Shown one piece after another: positions 1-12,507 of a stretch of 64,000 nucleotides of DNA (the first letter of the stretch is position 1; each line of letters starts with the position of its first letter). The stretch is from Streblospio benedicti (taxonomy: Eukaryota > Annelida > Polychaeta > Spionida > Spionidae). A program made the position numbers and the translations under genes. Under the pieces are notes generated by a model. That model saw only the letters and a program-made list of their open reading frames with translations, ran no database searches and was not told the origin of the DNA. The stretch covers positions 41,129,171 to 41,193,170 of the forward strand of contig CM032662.1 in assembly GCA_019095985.1 (NCBI GenBank). Direction: 5' to 3'.

Positions 1-1381
1 CTTTAGCAGTAATAAACTTGCACATAAAGGCAATAAAATGATAAAAACTATCAGGAACTGATAAAAATGATTGCTGTTGTTGTTTTAACGAGTATTTTTC
101 TCTTTTTGTGAGGTTTGGTAGAAGTATTGCACTTAAGTATGAAGCTCAATACCTCAGGTTGCGAAGTAAGACAGTTTGTATAGTTTGGTAAATATGTAAT
201 AAGAAAGAAAGAAATATACTTGGATACTGTAGACTACACGTACATTGACATTCTACCAACGGATTTAAAAATAAAAATAAACATTGAATCTACTTACATT
301 AGGTTTTACTGCAAGTCTAAAATTAGATAAAGCAACCCAAAGGAGCAGACCAGAAAAAAAGATAGACATTTATTAGATATGCATTTTTACTTCAGGAAGC
401 TGTCCATTTTCATGAGCTTAAATACATTTACAATGCTAATTGTCTTGTCTGATCCCATACACATTTAATCGTTCAACTGGGCTGCAAAATGTATCAAAGA
501 GTGGCACATTTAATGAAACAAAAATTATTAGAAGGCACCTAATAGAAGACAGCCTCACAGTGGACGAATTACCGATGCGCAGGCGCACTGTCAAAGTGGA
601 CATGCGCAGAACAGCTGTACTAATGAGGCCAGCAGCTGTGCACGTGGTGCAATAAAGACTGGTGCAATCAAAACAATAGTCTTGTTGTGTTCTTGTTAAC
701 TAACTTATGCCTTATTGCTATGATAAGCATTAGATGAATGCGTTCTGGGATTTGTGTATACATAAGTCCCTGTTTTATTTTCTGTGTGCGCAAAGGTATG
801 TGTATCTACCTACCAAAGGGTTTGGGACATGTTTGTTAATCATGTGATTACATAATTGAATGCAGCAGCATTTTGATAGGACGCACACATATAGAAGTTA
901 TACATATATAACAAGTTATACACGTATATATATTACACACACATGAATCACTTTAGAATTTAATTGAGTAGTGTTTATCTATATAGGTGGCATTTGAAAT
1001 ACGAGACTTTGGTAACTCTATACTATTGAATATGCATGAGCAAATAATAATGGAAACTATATGAGCCCAATCTCTTAACGTACCATTGTACAAGAGCCCA
1101 GTATTCAAAGCAATTATGTGGCATTGATTGTGTTTAGCATTTAATACATACCATTTGCATTAAGAATGTAAATTATGTGTGTTTATGATGGCAAACGGCA
1201 CGTTCCTCCGCTGTACATAGAAATATATTCTCATTTATCCATACACAAGGATGAGTTTAATATAGTGGATAGATGTAATATATAGCAATTAAAAGCTGAC
1301 TATTATACCACCAGATCCACTATATTCGATGTTAACATTGGCATTTAGGTAGATCTGATATGAGTTGACACGGACGCATCG

Positions 1382-1383
<2 letters not shown>
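1..1383. other. AT-rich non-genic DNA
   Basis: Mostly unique sequence. A GC-richer patch at 540-660 has GATGCGCAGGCGCACTG and GACATGCGCAGAACAGC before AATAAA; no coding frame or clear element ends. Confidence 0.6.

Positions 1384-1464
<81 letters not shown>
1384..1464. repeat. (CAG)27 trinucleotide tract
   Basis: Eighty-one bases of uninterrupted AGC/CAG. The frames across it are cysteine, leucine, serine, glutamine or alanine runs with no conserved flanks, so I read it as non-coding. Confidence 0.95.
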
Positions 1465-1466
<2 letters not shown>

Positions 1467-1706
1467 GCCAAACCTATTTTTACTGACTAATGCTATTACT
1501 CTTGCTTCATACACTATTATATATATCACCAGTGCATTTCACAAATTGCCATTACCATATTTATTGTCAGTCTTACAAACTTCCAACGTGTACAAGGACA
1601 TTGTCGAGTTGTACGTAATTGAAAATGAAAGTTCATCCTTGAATATAAAGGCAGAAATTTACGCTCCCATGTAGTAAACAGTTACTATGCAACGCACATA
1701 CTATTA

Positions 1707-1740
1707 AAATAATTAAAGCTATGATCAGACACTCCCGACT
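1707..1740 (+). repeat. family-B single end
   Basis: TTAAAGCTATGATCAGACAC followed by TCCCGACTATTG matches the family-B end; no partner was found. Other lone ends: 13975-14005 (+), 23093-23128 (-), 39288-39312 (+), 54500-54530 (-) and 63673-63696 (-). Confidence 0.45.
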
Positions 1741-4024
1741 ATTGAAGTAGATAATTATATTGTCACACACGTGTTTTAACCAGATAGAATCATATTTTCT
1801 GCTATGAATTTCCCATCTGCTTCCAGAAAGGCAGGTTTCTGAGGAGAAGATTCTTGAATTTCAGATTGAGGCTTAACTGACCTAATTTCTGGCCATGGGT
1901 CAATTAACTGAGGTGTTCTGTTTATTTGACATGGTAAGTGTAGGCGAGCTATTGAGATGACAACTCAACCTTGAGTGTAATTGAAACTGATGGAAGGAAA
2001 CAATTGATTGTGGCTAAATGAAGGACATTGTGGATTTCACAAGGGATTTGCCATCGTATTACTCAAATTGCGTATGGTGTTATACAGAAAGAATTGTCAT
2101 TTAATACATCCATGGGGATTTTGCTTAAAGCTATAACCTGAAAAGTAACATAAGAAGAATACCTCTGATATATTAGTCTGTATTTTTATGGGAGATGTTT
2201 AAGCTGCTTATTCCCACGAGCATGAAATTGAAATTAAGTGTCTTTTTGGTGGCACACCTGAGACCAACAAGCATTGATTATTTAGTCAAAAACAGGAGAG
2301 ACAGTCTTGGCATGTGGAAGGATATGATGCTCAAGTCGACACCTCTTTCATGTCTAATCTCCTGCGATTTTTGTATAGGGTGAGAATTACTACTAATAAT
2401 AATACAGTTTTCTTAATTATTGTGAGGATTGCCCTTTCAAACTGTTTGCAAAAATATTTAAAACAAATTTGGTGAGTCTCGGTTGGAAGTGCAACCAAAT
2501 TTGTAGTTATTGCCGTATTCTTAAAACCAAAACCAATCCACACTTTTATCTTTCACGTATTCAATATAACTCAAGAGTAGTAGCAGAAACACACATATTT
2601 GCTCTAATCCAATTCATTCAAAGCTATTGTTTATTAACACAAAATAATTTTAGAATTTACCTTCACCCACATATTCATCATAGCGTGGTTACAATCCTTG
2701 ATCCAAACAAAAAGTCTTAGTTCTTTCTAAATACATATAATTACTATTTAAAATCTTCACCATCTGCTCCTTAAACAAATACATGTCTGCTAATGGTTTA
2801 TTATTTTAAATTGAAATATCCAACAAAATCTTTAAAAAGAAATACAGAGTACAATGTACGGTTTTAGCTAAAATCGACTTTTATTCAATAAGCATATTTT
2901 CTACACAATTTGAAATTATCCAGAATTCATTCAACTTGCCCTCCTTTTCGCCCAAGGTCCACCCTCAATCTGAGCCACTGACCAGTAGAAATGGCCAGTG
3001 ACGTCATCTTTACCCCACTAACCTACGCCTCTACGGACACCTTATTTATTATTGAGTATTTACTGTCAACATTAAGATACAGTCATAATAATAAAAAGAG
3101 CCAATACTCGCGAAGCACAGACTCCATTAGCCTTCCACTACAAAGATACAGCCATCTTATCTTACAGCATTTCAAAAAACGTTCTTAATTGGGCACCTCA
3201 TTTATAGTACTATAATTCTAGACCATACTACAAATTATTCACATTTTGAGGTAGTACTGCAACTTGCTATTGATACTTCCGGCCAATATTGTGTTGAATG
3301 GCAGCTCATATATAAGTAACTTTAAAGTGATTTTATGGCCAAGCCGCATGTTGTAAAACCATTGTTTGAATGGGTGAAACTCGAAAGTATTGCCAGCTAA
3401 TGCACGTCAGCAGCTCTTAGGGTCATAACTTGTGGCCAAGCACAAATTTCTACGATCTCATATCACAGTATATTATAGTAAAGGACTTAGTAGGGGATGG
3501 ATCATCTATTATTCAACAAGGATGGGAGGGTGGGGCCACTTTTGTAAATTTTCTGAAAATAGATTTTTTGGTGACAATTGCTTTAAAAGTTGTTAAAAGA
3601 ATGTTTGACACAAGTTTTCTGTGATGCAAAACAGCAAATGTGAAAAAAATCCCGTTAAAACTTCTAAAAACGCGTTTGTCTGGCTGAGTAAATGACAAAA
3701 AAATAACTGTGGGCATGCAGACTGCCAGGAAAACTTGTACTGACTTTACGTTGAAAAATAAACGAAGAAACAAATACACTAAAAACAAACAAACGAACAA
3801 ACAAACAAACAAACACAAATATAAACAAGCGTCCTGATTCCTGGATATCTAATGGACAACATTTAATCTCAAAGGGTTAATGTCAATGAGCTGTTGTGAT
3901 ATTACCACAACATTCATAAGCGGAAGAGCAATTAAAATTTCATACACTGGAGGCTGCAATTAGGGACTTGGCACACTTAACTTTAAATATGGAATGCCAT
4001 CCTGATGCGTTGGCAATACCATCA
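1741..4024. other. non-genic DNA
   Basis: AT-rich, without a supported gene; only the (AAAC)n tract stands out. Short frames here lack motifs and splice signals. Confidence 0.6.
3779..3816. repeat. (AAAC)n microsatellite
   Basis: Repeated AAAC with one ACG change. It produces an artefactual minus-strand FVCL frame. Confidence 0.9.
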
Positions 4025-4233
4025 TTTAAAGTCAGGGTCAGACACTCACGAAAACTGAAGAAAAATGGTTATGCAGCTGGGTATTTAATTGTAACCATTG
4101 CTGACTTGTATAATCACGGGTGTGGGTTAAAAGGCAGAATATCACATTGACTCCATATATTTCTTATGTACACAACCAAGTAGTGAAAACATTTGGAATG
4201 GCAATTACCTGGATGTGTGACTGGGCCTTCAAG
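4025..4233. mobile_element. family-B MITE (TTAAAGCCCCAGTCTGACAGTC ends)
   Basis: Left end TTAAAGTCAGGGTCAGACAC; right end, on the other strand, CTTGAAGGCCCAGTCACAC. About 209 bp. It is one of six paired copies in the window that share this terminal repeat. No ORF. Confidence 0.6.
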
Positions 4234-5504
4234 AATTGTCATACAATACATGGTAAATGCAGGTAGATATACACCCATTTCTATGGGTTGTGCATTAGCT
4301 ATGTTATTGCTGCACATAAATTATGAACCGTTTTTGTGTGCGACTAGGGCAGTTACAGTTCCTTCTTCTCTATCCGTTCTATTAACTTTTGCAGCACTTT
4401 GTAGAGTGGAAAGAGAAAGTCTTTACCAGATAATGTTGTATTAGATACGGTGATGTATCTTGTCCATCCAAAAGGAATACGCAGTGGCCTTTTGGGCTGG
4501 CTACTGTAATTGTGAATCCGTCATTTAAATTGACAAAAAAGAATAGCAACAGCACACCTAAAGAGGTGGATTTGTAATATGTATCTATATTCCCAGTGAA
4601 TTGGCATATTTGCTCACGAAAAAAAAATGAGATATAACATAAGTTATACAAACACGTACACCCTTCCCTTGTTAGCCATAGAATTAGATTTTAAAACACG
4701 ACACACGCGCGTGCACACAGTTTATTGTAAACATACAATTCTGTGACATACTGAATATTATATAGAAGGAATTCCTCAATCATGAAAAGATAACACAGTC
4801 GTTGCACTGTATATAACCCATAGACAATTCATTCATGAATTGATACCAGATAATAGTCGATTTCCATTTGTAAATTTGTCTGCATAATGTGATTCCAGTG
4901 CCATTGTTTTATACACACTCCTCTCATACTTGCAAGCAAACACCATCATACCCTTAACAATCTTAGTATTATCTTATAAAAATGTCAATTGAGTATTTAT
5001 CTCTACTTACTTTTCTACTGCGGCTAATTCATCACATTCACACAAGCTCTATCGGGAATACATTTCTCTAATGAGATAAAGTAAGACTTACAAAGATAAT
5101 TTATATGTAAATGAAACAAAGCCATGAGGATATATGGTATTAATAGGATGTATGTAGTAAAACGACATTAGAAGCCCGTTTTGCATTTTAAACTGTATTT
5201 ACGTGAAAGTTAATTGTATTGTATAAACAAGTTCAGTGAAATTAAACCATGCAGATTTTTCTTCTTTTCCATGCAATGGGGAATATTTGGTTGGAACATA
5301 AAATTTCAGCTGGAAATTGCTTGCCTCATGGTGACTCAAATCGGGAACATCTTGTAAAATTGCAGGACGAAACTATCTATTTACATAATCATACATAGCT
5401 ATATTTAAATCTATACACATCTATAGTGAGACTATCCGTCATCTGTATAATACGACCATTTTCTCCCATGGATGGTGCACATTGTCCATATTGCTCACAT
5501 AACT

Positions 5505-5713
5505 CTAACTTACTGGTCCCACTGTACTATATAAGCCACCATCTGCAAGTATCAGACAAAACATTTCACCTTGTAATGTGCAATAAATCATATGACCTTT
5601 GAAACCTTTGCTCACATCCACAAATTTCTGTCTGACAGCTCCCTCTTCGACCTCTGTGTACTTGAGTGCGATATATGCGGGGAAGTTGGTACAAATCTCT
5701 TGTACGGCGGAGT
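5505..5713 (-). CDS. candidate internal exon or coding relic
   Basis: A minus-strand frame of about 70 codons with protein-like composition (e.g. QKFVDVSKGFKGHMIYC and GEMFCLILADGGLYSTVGP) ends in a strong donor, CCA|GTAAGT, at 5518/5517. A stop lies upstream in the same frame, so the acceptor would have to be internal, for example the Y-rich ...CACTCAAG or ...TACACAG near 5640-5650. No ATG starts the frame and the product is not recognised. It could be a real exon, a decayed copy or chance. Confidence 0.22.
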
Positions 5714-6767
5714 CATTTTCGTTCAAAATTCATGAAGAGTGGGCCTGTGTGTGAGAGAGTTAATAGTCACTAAATTAAGCCAAGGTAAATAGCTCAAATG
5801 TGATAATGTAATTCTATGGTTCTCCCCCTCCATACTAGGGTGTATCCTAGATCAAGGACACATCTTAGGTTTAGATCCAGATATAGTTGATAATAATACC
5901 ATGCTAGCCACTGAAGGAAAATCCTATTGTTCAAGGCGTATGGGTCAAAGGACACCGCACGTTTCCTTGATCCACTTAGATCTGTCTGTGGATCCAGATT
6001 TCCAGAAAAAAAGTATGGATGAAACTGCATAAGTTTATACGGGTGGTAAGACAATCTGAATGAACTGGTTTTGAAATTAACTAAAATGCAGTGACTATAG
6101 TGAGAGTGGAAGCATTTAATGAGAACTTAAGTTCATATTAATCTGTAATAACTAGTCCACTTCACAGATAAATGGACCTACACTATGACATAACTGAGAT
6201 ATAGCCCATTATTGTTTTTCAGGTGAATCAAATCAGGTCATAATGTAGTCGAAATTAGTTAGCACTAAGTACTTTCCAATTAAATGAATGCGATTGTGAC
6301 ATGTGGATGGGTTTGCACTCCAAGGTTATTGGTATGGTATGAACATTTTTCAGATTGATAATAATCTACATGCCATACCTTATTATATGGTCACAATGTT
6401 ATCTAACTTATCTCTAGACGAGTCTGTAATTTAGACGTCTGTATCCATAAATAATTCTACCATAAGAAAGTTGATTTGTATATCAAGTGCTCTGTAAAAT
6501 ATTATTGTCTTCTTCGGAGTATATATGAGTCATTATTTGGTATAACATGGTCATAGGGTACTTAGTTTATCTAACCCATCTGGAAGTTAGTCTGCGGGTT
6601 AAAAATCTACCCACAAATACAAATCATACATTGATTTATGTATTAGGCACCGTAGCAGATAATAATAAGCGTTTTCCTCGTAGGCCCTGCCTTTGAACCA
6701 CAACAAGCAAAGGACACTTTGCAGAGTTACGGCATGTTAAACGGTTCATTCCCGAGAACTATTAACA

Positions 6768-6833
6768 CCCGGAAGCGTACATCATGGTTAATGTGACGTA
6801 CGTATGGTCATTACGTCATAATCACGTGACGTG
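6768..6833. promoter_or_regulatory. ETS / CRE / E-box cluster
   Basis: CCCGGAAGCG (ETS-like, 6768), TGACGTACGTA (6794), ATTACGTCAT (CRE-like, 6810) and ATCACGTGACGTG (E-box/CRE, 6821) lie within 66 bases. Such a set is typical of TATA-less promoters. No first exon could be assigned on either side. Confidence 0.35.
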
Positions 6834-7570
6834 TACTGTACTGTAAAACCTATAGCAAGACCATGTGGATACCAGTTGTAAAGATTAATAGAGACCTTCA
6901 TTATGATATCGCCTCTATTGTGGCAACTTCAAGACAATCAAATCTGGTGGTCTTGAAGTAGTATTCGACTGTATTTCAAACATGGTGATAATCAAAATAC
7001 ATCCTCCTCCTATAGCGTATAATTTTATTTTCAGCTGTATTCATTTTTGATTTTAATGTACAAGAATACATCTGAAAAATAAAACTATACACAACAGAAG
7101 GATAACGAAACCTAGTGACGTGGGCCAATTTTTAAAAAATATTTAAAATCAAGATATATGAATGTTCTAAAGTCTTATGCCTTTCATATTGTTTTGTGCA
7201 CCTGAGCTCTAATCTGCACCCTGACATACTATAATTCATACGGATTGCACCACTTGCTTTGTAATGTGTGAGCATCATCTCTGAGGCCCCATCACAGTGT
7301 CAAATAAAGGTAAGACGGATGGAATACAGGCAGCATTTAATGTTAACATATGGAGGTCGTGGCTATATGAAATTCAGTTAGGTCCTATGCTATGTGAGCA
7401 TAAGATTAAGTTCAGTCGGGAATATCATTATGATTCTATCTATATATATGGCCCAAAATTTCAAATCATGAGCTTGGCCTGATAATATTCAATTTTAACC
7501 ATGTACATAGCCCATTACCACAATAATGTCTATACTAAAAGATTATAACTACACGTGTATCATTACTGTA

Positions 7571-7655
7571 CAGTAGGAACCCATTATCTTTATGTACAGT
7601 GATGTGACCGTTGCTAATAAAATTGGTCTTAATAGAGAGGTGTCCCGCTTTGGAT
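7571..7655. mobile_element. family-A MITE, left-end fragment
   Basis: TA at 7569-7570 precedes CAGTAGGAACCC. Downstream comes GGTCTTAATAGAGAGGTGTC, the internal motif of this family. No matching right end was identified. Confidence 0.5.
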
Positions 7656-7978
7656 GTTGATACATTTGTATCATGGTGGTTTTTCTTTTCCGTGACAAAG
7701 AGAGATAGTCTTATTATGCCAGTGTTCGCTGATGTAGAAGTCTGTAATGAATGTTGTACTGTCGGCAGGGAAACAGTTGCCACAAAATCTAGACGTCTCG
7801 AGCCATTTTATCTTCTTTTCCCCATATACTACACGTGTAGTGCATTCTAGCCTGCTTTTCGCATTCAAGCTTTTCATGTGCACATAAAACACACGTGTGA
7901 TAGAACTCTACCCATGGTTATAGACTTATTATGGGCTGTTTTATTGTGATGAGTGGACCAAGAGATAGCACTCATGTA

Positions 7979-8240
7979 CAGCGGAACCTCTCTATAAAGA
8001 CCACCCGGTGGTTTTGATTACAAGTGGTCTCATTAGAGAGGTGGTGGTTTCAAGGAGGATGATAATGATTTCTTTAACAATGCTAGAGCGCATGAAACAG
8101 GGTTACTTACAAGTGATCTCATACAAGAGATGATATATGTATGGAGGCTCACAGTGGTCTCTTTTGAGAGAATGAAACGTTGTCTTATTATAAAGGTAGT
8201 CTCTTTATAGAGTTGACCTCCTTAATTGGAAGTTCTACTG
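7979..8240. mobile_element. family-A MITE (TA target, CAGYRGAACCTC ends)
   Basis: A complete 262 bp copy. The left end is CAGCGGAACCTCTCTATAAA and the right end, on the other strand, CAGTAGAACTTCCAATTAAG. TA flanks both sides (7977-7978, 8241-8242). The interior is made of GTGGTCTCATTAGAGAGGTG-like words. TA duplication and CAG ends fit the Tc1/mariner/pogo superfamily. It has no ORF. Confidence 0.8.
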
Positions 8241-8390
8241 TAGATTTCTACTCGTGGTTATAGGCTGGTTATGGACTGGTTTGTTGCGATGAGCACGGCA
8301 AAAGATGCGCAACAATGGCACATTGAGACTCGCATTCACTCGTGAGACTCAATTAGTGTTAAATCAGAAATGTATGCATACAGAAGAACA

Positions 8391-9160
8391 TTATATTTAG
8401 TATAAACCCCGTATAAGGACCATGCATTCCACTCTAAAGCCACTACAACAACGAAAACTAACGTTGTCTGACTTTAAGTGACCACATCTCTATTGAGACC
8501 ACCTGTGTCCAGTCCTTGTGTCTATGGCCTAAGTGTTCGTATGTGTGCTTCCGTGACCGAGTGGATAGGGAGTTTGACTTGTGACCAGACGATCGTGGGT
8601 TCGATTCCCGATCGGGTCTGATGGTGGGTGTTGAGCAAACCTACACTCAAAAGGTTGCGCACTGCTCCGTGGTACCTACACGTTAAATAGGTACAGGTCA
8701 GGCGAGTGGACGCTAATGGGACTGATTAACACGTCTGCACTACGGTAGCGATGTGCTGTATGGTCCCCGGGGAGTTGAGAAGGATATAGTGTGACAAGGA
8801 TGCTAATGACCTGGTGTAAATATGTTAAGTCGCTAGACCACGATATCAGTGAATTGCGACTATAAATAACCACATTTACATTTACACTTACATTATACAT
8901 CGAGGCATACTGATGCTTTAGCACACTGGCGATAGTAGCATGTGATGATGACCAAACCAATTAACCAAGTACTGTATGACCTAAAGACCTACTCCACAGA
9001 GAATATGTAGATCTAAAAACTTGGCTTGACTTTTGTTCTACTGGTATCAAGAGAAAGGTGGTCTAGTTTGGGAGGTCTACGATCTTCTATTTATGAAGAC
9101 AAATGGTCACATTACAGAGGTAGTCATTTCATAAAAGGGTCCTCTTAACTGAAGATTATG
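8391..9160. mobile_element. family-A debris split by the SINE
   Basis: 8391-8520 (AAGTGACCACATCTCTATTG) and 9015-9160 (GAGGTAGTCATTTCATAAAA) carry family-A internal words on either side of the tRNA SINE. The ends are too worn to give exact borders. Confidence 0.45.
8545..8897 (+). mobile_element. tRNA-derived SINE, copy 1
   Basis: A tRNA-like head carries an A box (TGACCGAGTGG, 8554-8564) and a perfect B box (GGTTCGATTCC, 8598-8608). A non-tRNA body follows, containing GGTGTTGAGCAAACC and GTACCTACACGTTAAATAG, and the tail is built on ACATTTACATTTACA. The reverse copy at 54.7-55.0 kb shares head, body and tail in the same order, which fixes the unit at about 300-350 bp. It sits inside family-A inverted-repeat debris, so it inserted later than that debris. 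It would be transcribed by RNA polymerase III and moved by a partner LINE. Confidence 0.85.
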
Positions 9161-10215
9161 TTGTACAGTTCCATTCTATATATCTACATCTAAAGTGATT
9201 TCCACCGATATCCATGTAAATCTGGATGTGCCGCGCCCTTGAGGGCAGGATTATAGATGACACAATTTGCAAATGGAATGATCCAGGACAAAGGGATGGT
9301 CGCACATGTCAGCCTGGAGGTATACGGCCCCTACGGGAAATAAAGAGATGGGCGGAGCCTCCTGTAGACATTTAGAAGTTCATGTGCCATGATTATATTT
9401 CTATTTGTGTGAACTAGGTTAAGGTCATTATCTGCTTTTAGTGGGCAAAGTTTAGTTGTGTTTGAAATGGACTGACCGTAGAGATGTATGCGTGGGGAAG
9501 ATGTCGTTTTGGGAGTCATAACAATATTGAAGTATCAAATCTATGCTAGAATGTGACTCTGATCATGGTACACTCAATTAAGAAACTGTGAATTAAAGAT
9601 GACAAAAGATGTACATGCATGTCACTTTATGTATATGTCAGACATCCACCAAATTACATATACGCTTTATATATAAAGCAAGCATGTACAGATTTAACAA
9701 GAAAGTTGATTTGATTTATAAAATACCCAACTTATAGTCTGCTACACAAACATCGTTCCGGCCTGTCACATTGAAATTTACAAATGGATTTAGCATACCA
9801 AAGTCCGTCACGTAATCAAGATCAAAGGATTGTAACATTATGTTTTATTAATTGATATGGTTATCTCTCTTTGCCGAATGACTGGTATATTTGTATGTCT
9901 TTATCTCAAAGGAAATGCTCATGTAGGTATCTCACAAAACACAGAATAAACTTACATCAGTTTTGTAGTTTTCCATAAAACCATATAGATGTAACTGTGA
10001 ATGAATGGTTTTGGATGCAAACCAATTAGACGAAACTTTAAAATTTTGCAAAGCCACTGAATATTATAGACCAAGAGAGATAGACTTGAACAACAGCAAT
10101 ATAAGCTCAAATGATAGCCAAGTTGTTACCAACAAAAGAAAACTTTATTACAAAAAAACAAAACAAGTAAACAAAAGCTTGAAATTTCCGCAACACGAAA
10201 GTGATAGTAAACGAA

Positions 10216-10506
10216 TTAGATTAGTTTTGATTTAGCTATTGTGTCAATATAGAGAACCAGATTCTCTAAGACAGCATACAACGCTAATACGAGTCCGTAG
10301 TTGATCTCAAAGTGTACATTCGCAAAAATGGGAATGTTGCAAGGGATCCGGTTGATGGAACCAGTCGGATAAGGGATATACGGATAAAAGACGTTGAACT
10401 GCAATTTCAAAAAGCATTCTCGTAGTAGAAGGAGGCGGCTTATAATGAGTATTTGTGGATAGGCTTTTCTGATATTACCCTCAAGCTTCACGCGACAAAA
10501 GAACCA
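10216..10506 (-). CDS. candidate terminal exon, unrecognised
   Basis: A minus-strand acceptor with a long T tract ending in TTTGCAG is followed from 10506 by 96 open codons to a stop at 10216. The peptide is hydrophobic and aromatic (WFFCRVKLEGNIRKAYPQIL... near its start, NYGLVLALYAVLENL near its end). No motif is recognised. The T tract may instead be an A-rich tail on the plus strand, and a 96-codon frame is within chance for DNA this AT-rich. Confidence 0.15.
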   Translation of the reverse strand, partial: WFFCRVKLEGNIRKAYPQILIISRLLLLRECFLKLQFNVFYPYIPYPTGSINRIPCNIPIFANVHFEINYGLVLALYAVLENLVLYIDTIAKSKLI

Positions 10507-10937
10507 CTGCAAAAAAAAAACAAAAAACACACAAACAAGATAACCCTTCACGAAACTCTATTATCAGTCGACAAGCCCCCATTTTGGTGTCCAATCTATA
10601 AATGCAGCAAACTTGATTACTAAAAACCCCATTTGGGGATATTCTCTCTGCTAATGCATTTGTCTCTCACTATATACCAGTTTGGACGGGTAATTGTATT
10701 ATGTAACCAAATAGGGTATAACTTCTATTTGTTTTCTTTTATTACCATTACATGGCTCTATTTATGAGGTACACGTGGCTATTTGCATTACAATTACATA
10801 TGGATGTGGAACAGTTGATTTTGTTTTGCTCAATGAAGAGAGCTCATTATAGATAGTAAAGGTACACTGAGCTGAAGTGGAAAAAAACCTTCACAAACTA
10901 CTTAAAGAAAAAACTTATCAGTCATTGTTTCGATTAA

Positions 10938-11036
10938 CACGCCCATATCATCCCATGTTTGCTGAAAACACCTGATTCTGATTGGCTGAGTCGTGGGGCT
11001 GAAAAACTGATTTCCTACACTACAAAGTTTACAACC
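10938..11036 (+). repeat. dispersed repeat, copy 1 (pairs with 15935-16035)
   Basis: CCCATGTTTGCTGAAAACAC, TTCTGATTGGCTGAG and TTTCCTACACTACAAAGTTT match the reverse complement of 15935-16035 in order. Confidence 0.7.
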
Positions 11037-12314
11037 TTAAATGATAAACATGGGGAGAACGCATGGGGTGAGAGATAAGAAAATCTTTCACACCCAGTTG
11101 CCTTTAAAAGAACTCGTTCGCTTTACTCACTCATCGTGTCAAACTTTGTGAGAAATGTTATGATCTCTCACCACCAGTCGAAAAATTATAACCTGTTCAT
11201 ATAAACGCCACCTGTTCAATTCAACTGTATACGTCGGCAGCGAATGGAGCAGCCAATGCCTGTGTATATCCAGGCACTTTGCTCATCCCGTGACTTTCCA
11301 GCCTCACGTGCAGGAATGACGTCATTAATACCACAATATGACATCACCATTTGTCACTGCCAATGCTGCTTTGACAGTTTGAGGTTTCATATGACGTCAT
11401 ATAGACCATCTCCTTGTTCTGCTCTTTGCCATGCTCTTTGGATATGTGAAGGGATGGACTTGAAACATGTAAGGACTAGCGGAGAACAAGCCTAATAACG
11501 CGAGCCTAATATTCAAGCAAGTTTCCTATTTCTACCCCATATTGGAATGTCGTGCATACATATAGTATAGCATTTTGAAATAGTATTACAGATTGTCAAG
11601 ATCTATTTAATGTATATAATACATGATAAGACATATGGAAATGAAAATTGCTGGCAAAAACCCTAATCTGATTGAATATAAATTGCTCAATGGTTAACAT
11701 GATAGATCCTAAGGTAAACGAAAAGAAACCTTAACCAAATATATGTCAATGAAATACAAGACACGTGCATAACTATACTACTGAAGAATTAACATGTAAA
11801 AGTACACGCAGAAACTAGCTGACGTATAAGAAATCCTTTTGCTGAGTGTCCTGATGTCACTATGGCAAGGCCTGGTGAGATCAGATCCTAGTTTGCGCTT
11901 TGACTGTGGCGTTTGCATTGTGTTAGGCACCATAAGGAATACAATGTTGAAAACTGTTCCTTGTCCTGTGCAATGCTATATACAATCTTACTGCTACTTT
12001 CCCATCGTCGGTCTATTCGAATGTATTTTACAATATACGTTTTGCAGAATGCTGTAATATTTTCAAAAACCTGAGAATTGAATACAATCCTGAAACAGAG
12101 GATAAAAGAAGGTGGATCATCCGAGATAGCAAACTCACACTTACACTATTAAAAGCACTATGCTAACTGTGGTTTTGTTGGTTTACGTGAGAGTGTGGTA
12201 GCGAATAGAATATAATACAATAGAACTGTAATATTGACCGTCAACACAACTGTCTACACTAGTGCTCCTTGAGGCCGAATTGTGCCAACACCAGTAACTA
12301 CCCAACAATCACGT

Positions 12315-12507
12315 AAGGCCCCAGTCTGACAGTCATGACAATTCAACCGGATAAAAGTATTGCACCCATTTGGATTGGCAAGTGGTCCCCTTTACTCACA
12401 TTTTTTTTCGGAAAAGTTTGACGAATCGCTTCCACATCTTTCTTATTTCCCAATGTGCAATAAAACAAAATCTGGGTTGAACATTCTTGACTGTCAAGAC
12501 TGGGGCT
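12315..12507. mobile_element. family-B MITE
   Basis: The ends are inverted over about 33 bases: AAGGCCCCAGTCTGACAGTC at the left and, reverse-complemented, AGCCCCAGTCTTGACAGTC at the right, both reading on into ...TTCAACC. This is the best-preserved pair of the family, 193 bp. Confidence 0.75.

Larger units (their letters stand above)
4234..7570. other. non-genic DNA around the 5.5 kb candidate exon
   Basis: Apart from the weak exon at 5.5 kb and the ETS/CRE cluster at 6.77 kb, I see only AT-rich sequence. No partner exon was found between 4.2 and 5.5 kb. Confidence 0.5.
9161..12314. other. non-genic DNA with weak frames
   Basis: Holds the dispersed repeat at 10.9 kb and two open frames back to back (10005-10235 plus, 10216-10551 minus), neither recognised. 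The rest is AT-rich. Confidence 0.5.

Noticed and set aside
440-700. Possible solo LTR (GC-richer patch with AATAAA)
   Set aside because: No TG...CA ends, no target duplication and no second copy in the window; a fossil LTR cannot be supported.
1289-1529. Minus-strand poly-cysteine and poly-leucine frames
   Set aside because: They are translations of the (CAG)27 tract with no conserved flanks.
6205-6235. Plus-strand TTTTTCAG|GTGAAT as a further ratchet site
   Set aside because: The donor half GTGAAT is poor and it lies on the other strand from the two better sites.
8545-8620. Functional tRNA gene
   Set aside because: A and B boxes are present but the acceptor stem does not pair and a SINE body follows; it is the SINE head.
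8676-8960. 94-codon minus-strand frame
   Set aside because: It lies wholly across the SINE and its tail.
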